Positions 58,626 through 64,000 of a DNA stretch of 64,000 nucleotides are shown here, piece by piece. Every line of letters starts with the position of its first letter. Position 1 is the first letter of the stretch. Position numbers and translations under genes: made by a program. The stretch is from assembly GCF_029223485.1 (NCBI RefSeq), contig NZ_JARHTP010000003.1, positions 310,001-374,000 on the forward strand, written 5' to 3'. The notes under the pieces were generated by a model. The model was given only the letters and a program-made list of their open reading frames with translations, searched no databases and was not told the DNA's origin. Source of the DNA: Streptomyces coacervatus (GTDB lineage: Bacteria > Actinomycetota > Actinomycetes > Streptomycetales > Streptomycetaceae).

Positions 58626-58713
58626 GCGAGCGGCCCCCTTCCAGACGGTTGACTGTTCAAGCGGTTGAGCCAAGCTGACCCAAGGGAAAAACAGATGGTC
58701 ACTGCGATGGTAT

Positions 58714-58742
58714 CCGGAGGGAGGCGTAGGCCTCACATCCGG
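58714..58742 (-). promoter_or_regulatory. Hairpin between the DUF2752 gene and trpC
   Basis: CCGGA (58714-58718) pairs with TCCGG (58738-58742) and GAGGC (58721-58725) with GCCTC (58730-58734) around GTAG. In a 155-bp gap it could end the upstream transcript or act in the trpC leader; there is no obvious leader peptide with Trp codons. Confidence 0.5.
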
Positions 58743-58780
58743 TTGACGCCGGTCCCACTACCTGGACATTCACCAATTGA

Positions 58781-59230
58781 TCAAGGATGCAGCCAGCCAC
58801 CGAGCGGCAGGTTCCGGACAACCGTGAAGACCAGCGACAACGTCCCCAGCAGCCACAGCTGCCCCCTCCCGAGCTCGATGCGCACCGGTCGTCCGCGCAC
58901 CGCGCGCACCACCCATACGGTCCACAGCACGGCGAAACCCAGATAGCCGACTACGGCGAGGGCGTTGTCCTGGAGTGCCGCGAGGAAGTCCCCGTGGATG
59001 AAGGAGTGCGCGCTGCGCAGGCCGCCGCAGCCGGGGCAGTAGATGCCGGTGAGCCGGTAGAGGGGGCAGACGGGGTAGTGGCCGGGCTGGTACGGGTTCA
59101 CGGTCCCCACGTACGCGAAGGCCCCGGCTACGGCCGCCAGCACCCCGGCGGGTACGGCGAGCCGGGCCGTCACCGTGGATTCGGCGTCGGACGGCGTCAC
59201 GTACTGGCTCTCGGGGTTCACGTGTCGCAT
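58781..59230 (-). CDS. DUF2752 membrane protein of the trp cluster
   Basis: A 149-residue membrane protein with three hydrophobic segments (GVLAAVAGAFAYVGTV; NALAVVGYLGFAVLWTVWV; LLGTLSLVFTVVRNLPLGG) and the DUF2752 signature CPLYRLTGIYCPGCGGLRSA with three Cys (about 63-82). Members recur between trpE and trpC of streptomycetes but their role is not known to me. ATG 59230 has GGGGGGAGA immediately upstream. It sits 31 bp before a strong inverted repeat that ends the upstream gene. Confidence 0.88.
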   Translation of the reverse strand: MRHVNPESQYVTPSDAESTVTARLAVPAGVLAAVAGAFAYVGTVNPYQPGHYPVCPLYRLTGIYCPGCGGLRSAHSFIHGDFLAALQDNALAVVGYLGFAVLWTVWVVRAVRGRPVRIELGRGQLWLLGTLSLVFTVVRNLPLGGWLHP

Positions 59231-59260
59231 TCTCCCCCCGGACGGTGGCCACGCACGCGT

Positions 59261-59290
59261 GAGGGGCGATCCGGTGCCGGATCGCCCCTC
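59261..59290 (-). terminator. Terminator after the HGxxPAAW gene
   Basis: GAGGGGCGATCCGG and CCGGATCGCCCCTC form 14-bp arms around TG, 20 bp beyond the HGxxPAAW stop. Confidence 0.85.
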
Positions 59291-59310
59291 GGCGTGAGTG
59301 AGTACGTGAG

Positions 59311-59568
59311 TCAGCTCTTCGCGCTCACGGCCGCTTCGCTCTTCGCCAGCGCGTCCTGGAACGTCTGGTGCGCGTCCTTCGGCTGGCCCATGCCCATCGC
59401 GCTCATGATCCAGCCGACGATGCCGCCGACGACCACGATCGCCATGCCGGCCCAGAAGCCCACGGGCTCGGCCATCACCATGAAGGCACCCGAGACGCAG
59501 AAACCGATGAAGGCGATAGTGACACCGGTCCAGGCGGCCGGGGTGTGACCGTGGCTGCTGCCCGCCAT
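59311..59568 (-). CDS. HGxxPAAW-family small membrane protein
   Basis: An 85-residue protein with the defining N-terminal SSHGHTPAAWTGV and two membrane segments (VTIAFIGFCVSGAFMVMA; FWAGMAIVVVGGIVGWIM), then a short hydrophilic helix. The family is named from this motif, is restricted to actinobacteria and commonly lies in trp clusters; no function is known to me. ATG 59568 has GAGGAG seven bases upstream. It is 193 bp from the TIGR02234 gene upstream, with dispersed repeat B in that gap. Confidence 0.9.
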   Translation of the reverse strand: MAGSSHGHTPAAWTGVTIAFIGFCVSGAFMVMAEPVGFWAGMAIVVVGGIVGWIMSAMGMGQPKDAHQTFQDALAKSEAAVSAKS

Positions 59569-59689
59569 GACTTGCTCCTCGTTGCTGTGTACGTGTCTGA
59601 GCCGGATGCTCACGGACATTGTCCCGTACGCGCGCGTACGGGACGCTCGGGGGTCGCCCCCAGCGCGTCGACGCCGGAGAAGGGCAGCC

Positions 59690-59745
59690 CCCCAAGGGGC
59701 GCGGGGAACTGCGCGACCAGCCACAACGGACCCGCAGATTCAAGC
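59690..59745. repeat. Dispersed repeat B, copy 2
   Basis: CCAAGGGGCGCGGGGAACTG / CGCGACCAGCCACAACGGACCCGCAG, the same element as 57579-57635 but in the opposite orientation, 2.1 kb away. It lies downstream of the TIGR02234 gene, in a non-coding gap. Confidence 0.85.
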
Positions 59746-59761
59746 GACCCCCCGCGGAGCG

Positions 59762-60394
59762 CTACGCACCGGTCGGATCTTCACCCCGGTCGAGCGCCTT
59801 CCACATGTCCTCGGGGCGATCGGGATCCACCGTCACAGCTGTACGGCGGAGCCTGGCCGCACCGTCGCGCTCGTAGCGGCCGGACATCGCGGGCCAGTTC
59901 CGCCCGTAGCGCAGGGCGAGGAGGCCTGCGACCAGGAGCAGGGCGCCGCCCACGGCCGCGACGTACGGCCAGGCGGTATGGGAGAGGGCGTCCACGGTGG
60001 CCGAGGTGTCGCCTGCGGCCTGTGCGGCCTTCTCGTCAAGCGCGGAGCTGTCGGAGACGCCCAGCAGGGACGCGGCGACGGTGCCGGCGCCGGAGAGCGC
60101 GAGCAGGGCCGAGACCAGCAGGCGGCCCGCCTTGCGGACGGCGAAGACGGCGACGAGCGCGGCGAGGCCCACTATGGCGAGCGCCGCGGGTACGCCCGTG
60201 ACGTCGCTGCCCTTGGCGGTCAGCGGGAAGGCGCCGCCGGCCACCGTCGCGGTCCCTTCCGACCAGCGCTGACGGGTGGCCAGCAACGCCACGGCCGCGC
60301 CGAGCGCACCGCACAGCAGGGCAAGGGCGAGACTCCGGCGACCGGACCGCGCGGGTCCGTCGGCTTCGGAACGGGGATGAGGAACAGCAGTCAC
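59762..60394 (-). CDS. TIGR02234 Trp-associated membrane protein
   Basis: A 210-residue membrane protein with four hydrophobic segments (LALALLCGALGAAVALLA; ALAIVGLAALVAVFAV; LLVSALLALSGAGTVAASL; YVAAVGGALLLVAGLLAL) and a conserved C-terminal cytoplasmic part RYGRNWPAMSGRYE ... DMWKALDRGEDPT. This is the family TIGR02234, found next to trpE in actinobacteria, function unknown. GTG 60394 is chosen as start. It lies 91 bp after trpE on the same strand and is likely co-transcribed. Confidence 0.88.
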   Translation of the reverse strand: MTAVPHPRSEADGPARSGRRSLALALLCGALGAAVALLATRQRWSEGTATVAGGAFPLTAKGSDVTGVPAALAIVGLAALVAVFAVRKAGRLLVSALLALSGAGTVAASLLGVSDSSALDEKAAQAAGDTSATVDALSHTAWPYVAAVGGALLLVAGLLALRYGRNWPAMSGRYERDGAARLRRTAVTVDPDRPEDMWKALDRGEDPTGA

Positions 60395-60485
60395 GTACCC
60401 CACTATCACCCGAACCCCGGGCGAACCGTCACCCGGGGTTCAGTGAGAAGCACCCCACTTCACCCCACTTGCCGGGGGAAGAGCC

Positions 60486-61964
60486 CTACTTGCCCAGCCG
60501 GTTGGCCGTGTGGACCGCCCGCAGCACGGCCGCCGCCTTGTTGCGGCACTCCTGGTCCTCGGCGACCGGGTCGGAGTCGGCGACGATGCCGGCGCCCGCC
60601 TGGACGTACGCCGTGCCGCCCCGCAGCAGGGCGGTGCGGATGGCGATGGCGGTGTCGGAGTCGCCCGCGAAGTCGAGGTAGCCGACGCAGCCGCCGTACA
60701 ACCCGCGGCGGGAAGGCTCCAGTTCGTCGATGATCTGCATCGCGCGGGGCTTGGGGGCGCCGGAGAGGGTGCCGGCCGGGAAGCAGGCCGTCAGGACGTC
60801 GAAGGCGGTGCGGCCCTCGGCGACCTTGCCGGTGACCGTGGAGACGATGTGCATCACGTGCGAGTACCGCTCGATGGACATGAAGTCGACGACCTCGACC
60901 GAGCCGGGCTCGCAGACCCGCCCCAGGTCGTTGCGGCCGAGGTCGACGAGCATGAGGTGCTCGGCGCGCTCCTTGGGGTCGGCGAGCAGCTCGTCGGCGA
61001 GGGCCTGGTCCTCCTGCGGGGTGGCGCCGCGGTGTCGCGTCCCCGCGATGGGGTGGACCATCGCCTGACCGTCCTCGACCTTGACGAGGGCCTCGGGGGA
61101 CGACCCGACGACATCGAAGCCGTCGAAGCGGAACAGGTACATGTACGGCGAGGGGTTCGTCGCCCTGAGGACCCGGTAGACGTCCAACGCGCTTGCTGTA
61201 CAAGGGGTTTCGAAGCGCTGCGACGGTACGACCTGGAAGGCCTCGCCCGCCCGGATGCGCTCCTTGACGTCTTCCACGGCCTCCTGGAAGTCGGGGCCGC
61301 CCCAGAGCGCGGTGTACTCCGGGAGTTCGGAGGGCGGGAGGACGGCGGGCGGCTGGGCGACCGCGCGGGAGAGGTCGGCCTCCATGGCGTCGAGGCGGGC
61401 GACCGCGTCCGCGTGGGCCTCGTCGACGCCCGTGTCGAGGTCGTTGTGGTTGATCGCGTTGGCGATCAGCAGGACCGAGCCCTCCCAGTGGTCCATGACG
61501 GCGAGGTCACTGGTGAGGAGCATGGTCAGCTCGGGCAGCTTCAGGTCGTCGCGCTCGCCGGGGCCGATCTTCTCCAGGCGGCGCACGATGTCGTAGCCGA
61601 GATAGCCGACCATGCCGCCGGTGAAGGGCGGCATGCCCTCCTGGTGGGGGGTGTGCAGGGCCTCGATGGTGGCGCGCAGGGCAGCAAGGGGGTCGCCGTC
61701 GACGGGGACGCCGACGGGCGGGACGCCGAGCCAGTGGGCCTGGCCGTCGCGCGCGGTGAGCGTGGCGGCGGAACGGACTCCCACGAAGGAGTAGCGGGAC
61801 CAGGAGCGGCCGTTCTCCGCGGACTCCAGCAGGAAGGTGCCGGGGCGCTCGGCGGCGAGCTTGCGGTAGAGGGCGACCGGGGTGTCGCCGTCGGCCAGGA
61901 GCTTGCGCGTGACGGGGATGACACGGCGGTCGGTAGCCAGCTTGCGGAACGTCTCAAGGTCCAT
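60486..61964 (-). CDS. trpE: Anthranilate synthase component I
   Basis: A 492-residue chorismate-using enzyme, first committed step to tryptophan. It has the N-terminal Trp-feedback region ([19 protein letters not shown], about 44-62), [15 protein letters not shown] (about 245), [15 protein letters not shown] region, [15 protein letters not shown] (about 318), [12 protein letters not shown] (about 348) and the catalytic end [21 protein letters not shown]. The feedback motif suggests inhibition by tryptophan. No trpG follows. It starts 11 bp after hisI and is probably transcribed with it. Confidence 0.96.
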   Translation of the reverse strand: MDLETFRKLATDRRVIPVTRKLLADGDTPVALYRKLAAERPGTFLLESAENGRSWSRYSFVGVRSAATLTARDGQAHWLGVPPVGVPVDGDPLAALRATIEALHTPHQEGMPPFTGGMVGYLGYDIVRRLEKIGPGERDDLKLPELTMLLTSDLAVMDHWEGSVLLIANAINHNDLDTGVDEAHADAVARLDAMEADLSRAVAQPPAVLPPSELPEYTALWGGPDFQEAVEDVKERIRAGEAFQVVPSQRFETPCTASALDVYRVLRATNPSPYMYLFRFDGFDVVGSSPEALVKVEDGQAMVHPIAGTRHRGATPQEDQALADELLADPKERAEHLMLVDLGRNDLGRVCEPGSVEVVDFMSIERYSHVMHIVSTVTGKVAEGRTAFDVLTACFPAGTLSGAPKPRAMQIIDELEPSRRGLYGGCVGYLDFAGDSDTAIAIRTALLRGGTAYVQAGAGIVADSDPVAEDQECRNKAAAVLRAVHTANRLGK

Positions 61965-61975
61965 GGCGGCTGACC

Positions 61976-62371
61976 TTACTGATCCGAGGGGGCGGTGCCG
62001 GAACCGACGCCGTCCTTGAGGAGCACATCGACGTCGAAGCAGGTGCGCGCGCCGGTGTGGCAGGCGGCACCGACCTGGTCGACCTTGACCAGCACGGTGT
62101 CGGCGTCGCAGTCCAGGGCGACCGACTTGACCCACTGGAAGTGGCCGGAGGTGTCGCCCTTCACCCAGTACTCCTGGCGGCTGCGCGACCAGTACGTGCA
62201 GCGGCCGGTGGTGAGGGTGCGGTGCAGCGCCTCGTCGTCCATCCAGCCGAGCATCAGCACCTCTCCGGTGTCGTACTGCTGGGCGATGGCGGGGACGAGA
62301 CCGTCGGCGCTGCGCTTGAGGCGTGCGGCGATCTCGGGATCGAGGCTGCTGGGCGAGGGCGTGCTGGTCAT
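61976..62371 (-). CDS. hisI: Phosphoribosyl-AMP cyclohydrolase
   Basis: A 131-residue zinc enzyme opening the adenine ring of PR-AMP in histidine synthesis. The full family pattern is visible: [19 protein letters not shown] (about 31-49), [19 protein letters not shown] (about 59-77), metal ligands in [12 protein letters not shown] (about 87) and [10 protein letters not shown] (about 103-112). The start is uncertain between ATG 62371 and ATG 62380; no ribosome site is obvious for either. The tail is a little longer than usual ([14 protein letters not shown]). First gene before trpE. Confidence 0.95.
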   Translation of the reverse strand: MTSTPSPSSLDPEIAARLKRSADGLVPAIAQQYDTGEVLMLGWMDDEALHRTLTTGRCTYWSRSRQEYWVKGDTSGHFQWVKSVALDCDADTVLVKVDQVGAACHTGARTCFDVDVLLKDGVGSGTAPSDQ

Positions 62372-62511
62372 GGGTGCCATTGTGCCGCGCGCCACTGACA
62401 GTGATCGGAGGGTGTCCACTGATTGGAAAAGGGTGGCGCGCAGCGCCTCGGTGAGGGGTGGTGGTCGGGAGACGGGTGGGCGGACCTGATACGTGGCCGT
62501 AGGCTGACTCC

Positions 62512-63147
62512 ATGTCGACTTTCGCCAAGCGTGAACGACTTCTTCTGGCCGACCTGTTGGAGGCGGAGGGCCCGGACGCCCCGACCCTCTGCGAGGGCTG
62601 GCTCACCCGTGACCTCGCCGCGCACGTGGTGGTGCGCGAGCGCCGCCCAGATGCCGCCGGCGGCCTTCTGATCAAGCAGCTCGCGCCGCGCCTGGAGCGA
62701 GTGCAGGCCGAGTTCGCCGCGAAGCCGTACGAGGAGCTCATCCAGCTCATCCGCACCGGGCCACCGCGCTTCTCACCGTTCCAGCTCAAGCAGGTCGACG
62801 AGATGTCGAACACGGTGGAGTTCTACGTCCACACGGAGGACGTCCGCCGGGCCCGACCGGACTGGACTCGGCGCGAGCTCGACCAGGTCTTCCAGGACGC
62901 CCTGTGGTCGCGCCTGGAGCGCACCGCCCGGCTGATGGGCCGCGCTGTCCCCACCGGGCTGGTGCTGCGCCGCCCGGACGGGCAGACGGCGGTCGCGCAC
63001 CGCGGCACGCCCGTCGTGACGGCGACCGGGGAGCCGTCCGAGCTGCTGTTGTTCACCATGGGCCGGCAGAGCGCCGCCAAGGTCGAGCTGGACGGCGACG
63101 AGGACGCGATCGCCAAGCTGCACGACGCGAAACAACTGGGCATCTGA
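62512..63147 (+). CDS. TIGR03085-family metal-binding protein (DinB/MDMPI-like)
   Basis: A 211-residue protein of the mycothiol-dependent maleylpyruvate isomerase/DinB-like fold, TIGR03085 group, actinobacterial. Conserved parts are [40 protein letters not shown] in two blocks (the second His of the metal site in AAHV), [20 protein letters not shown] (second and third His, about 100-112) and a C-terminal sterol-carrier-like segment [18 protein letters not shown] thiol-dependent reaction is likely but the substrate is unknown. It is divergent from hisI and 10 bp before the VOC gene. Confidence 0.88.
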   Translation: MSTFAKRERLLLADLLEAEGPDAPTLCEGWLTRDLAAHVVVRERRPDAAGGLLIKQLAPRLERVQAEFAAKPYEELIQLIRTGPPRFSPFQLKQVDEMSNTVEFYVHTEDVRRARPDWTRRELDQVFQDALWSRLERTARLMGRAVPTGLVLRRPDGQTAVAHRGTPVVTATGEPSELLLFTMGRQSAAKVELDGDEDAIAKLHDAKQLGI

Positions 63148-63157
63148 GAGGCTCGCG

Positions 63158-63556
63158 ATGATCAAGGTCGCCATGACGAGCGTGTACGTCGACGACGTCA
63201 CGAAGGCGCACGCGTTCTACACGGACGTGCTCGGATTCGAGACCCGGACGCACATGGATCTGGGCGGCGGCACGCTGTTCGTCACCGTGGGCGCGCCCGA
63301 GGGGGCCCAGCAGGACCTCCAGCTGCTGCTGGAGCCCGGCCAGGGCCCCATCGCGGAGCCGTACCGCAAGGCGGTGTACGAGGCGGGGCTGCCCTGCATC
63401 GTCTTCTCCGTGGACGACATCGAGGCCGAGTACGCACGGTTGCAGGGGCTCGGCGTGCACTTCACGCGGGCCCCGCAGGAACAGGGGCCGGTGATCGCGG
63501 CCGTACTGGACGACACGGTCGGCAACCTGATCCAGCTGGCGCAGCCCAAGGGCTGA
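63158..63556 (+). CDS. VOC-superfamily (glyoxalase-like) protein
   Basis: A 132-residue vicinal-oxygen-chelate protein with two beta-alpha-beta-beta-beta units: SVYVDDVTKAHAFYTDVLGFETR (as two blocks, 5-27) and the second unit from about 80 (PCIVFSVDDIEAEYARLQGLGVHF), ending VIAAVLDDTVGNLIQLAQP. The metal ligands expected in glyoxalase I are only partly visible, so the activity (lyase, dioxygenase or binding) cannot be told. It follows the TIGR03085 gene after 10 bp, one operon. Confidence 0.88.
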   Translation: MIKVAMTSVYVDDVTKAHAFYTDVLGFETRTHMDLGGGTLFVTVGAPEGAQQDLQLLLEPGQGPIAEPYRKAVYEAGLPCIVFSVDDIEAEYARLQGLGVHFTRAPQEQGPVIAAVLDDTVGNLIQLAQPKG

Positions 63557-63558
63557 GG

Positions 63559-64000
63559 TCAGCGGGGCAGTTCGGCGCGGCGCAGGTCGCGGACGCACAG
63601 GGCGACGACTCCGCCGAGCCCGCAGACCACCGCGCTGACAACGAACACCGGGCCGGTGCCCCACGCCCCGATCGCCGCGGCCGACAGCGGCATGCTGAGC
63701 GGGGCGAACCCAAGGCTGACCAGGCTGGAGACGGCGGTGACGCGGCCCAGGTAGGCGGGGTCGGCCTGGGTCTGCAGCAGGGCGCCGCACATGGCCCCGC
63801 TGAGCCCGGCCAGCAGCCCGACAAGGAGGGCGACCCCGACGGCCGCGAGGACGCTCGGGACATAGGCCAGGGCGCCGATGGCGACTGAGCCGACGATGAT
63901 CGCGCCGCCGGCGACCCGTCCGGCGTGCGGCAGCCGTCCCCGCACGGTCAGCAGCAGGGAGGCGGCACCGGCGCCGGTCCCGAACCCGGCGAGCACCCAG
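63559..64000 (-). CDS. MFS transporter, C-terminal half (runs off the right edge)
   Basis: The visible 147 codons encode five or six hydrophobic segments of a major-facilitator protein of the enterobactin-exporter/MFS_3 type: GSVAIGALAYVPSVLAAVGVALL, GLLAGLSGAMCGALLQTQADPAYLGRVTAV (the conserved LGRV loop) and GTGPVFVVSAVVCGLGGVVAL. The start lies beyond the window. Its stop is two bases after the convergent VOC stop. Confidence 0.85.
   Translation of the reverse strand, partial: WVLAGFGTGAGAASLLLTVRGRLPHAGRVAGGAIIVGSVAIGALAYVPSVLAAVGVALLVGLLAGLSGAMCGALLQTQADPAYLGRVTAVSSLVSLGFAPLSMPLSAAAIGAWGTGPVFVVSAVVCGLGGVVALCVRDLRRAELPR

Overview
The window is high-GC DNA with strong third-position GC bias, frequent GTG starts, ATGA/GTGA stop-start overlaps, mycothiol-era actinobacterial protein families and a trp/his/glt gene order that I recognise from Streptomyces chromosomes. 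It is most likely an arm-proximal-to-core piece of a Streptomyces chromosome (the order pyk ... gltBD ... lgt ... trp ... hisI matches the region I remember from S. coelicolor). It contains about 57 protein genes, three remnants or pseudogenes, several strong terminators and two families of dispersed repeats. No tRNA, rRNA, CRISPR array, transposase or phage gene was seen.

Left part (1-17.8 kb): pyruvate kinase (cut by the left edge), a SIMPL-domain protein, a Tat-exported 5'-nucleotidase, an SGNH esterase, a two-gene pair resembling the first half of a desferrioxamine pathway (diamine N-hydroxylase plus PLP decarboxylase) but with no acyltransferase or NIS synthetase, aminopeptidase N, a lone response regulator, chorismate mutase, a divergent AraC regulator/GH35 beta-galactosidase pair with five 12-bp iterons between them, a secreted trypsin-like protease gene destroyed by an internal deletion, an unrecognised HExxH protein ending in a zinc ribbon, and a divergent DHA2 efflux pump/MarR pair with clear operators.

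Middle part (18.3-28.4 kb): ten genes that reproduce, in order and orientation blocks, the KstR2 regulon of mycobacteria: two SDRs, echA20, ipdA, ipdB, ipdC, fadA6, kstR2, ipdF and a heteromeric acyl-CoA dehydrogenase pair. These degrade the C and D rings of steroids (the HIP pathway). Two matching operator-like sites sit exactly in the two divergent promoter regions. The CoA ligase FadD3 is not here. An orphan cytochrome b of the bc1 complex, a VWA protein and a zinc-finger rhomboid protease follow.

32-38.5 kb holds a divergent exopolysaccharide-type locus: a lipoprotein glycoside hydrolase and a DUF2334 deacetylase-like protein on one side; a small membrane protein, a processive GT2 synthase, a UDP-GlcNAc 2-epimerase and an anchored LamG-like protein on the other. 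Then come gltD/gltB (glutamate synthase) and a VIT1-type metal transporter.

46-53.4 kb is one tight operon: four ADP-ribosylglycohydrolase paralogues (one degenerate), a 30-codon relic of a PfkB ribokinase, a family III CoA-transferase and a CitE-like lyase. A dispersed repeat has been captured in frame inside the fourth paralogue.

53.4-62.4 kb is lgt, a DsbA-like thiol oxidoreductase and a split tryptophan cluster (trpA, trpB, trpM, trpC, DUF2752, HGxxPAAW and TIGR02234 membrane proteins, trpE, hisI), all leftward. The 3' end of trpM has been rewritten by a dispersed repeat whose other copy lies 2.1 kb away in the opposite orientation. The window ends with a TIGR03085 protein, a VOC protein and a partial MFS transporter.
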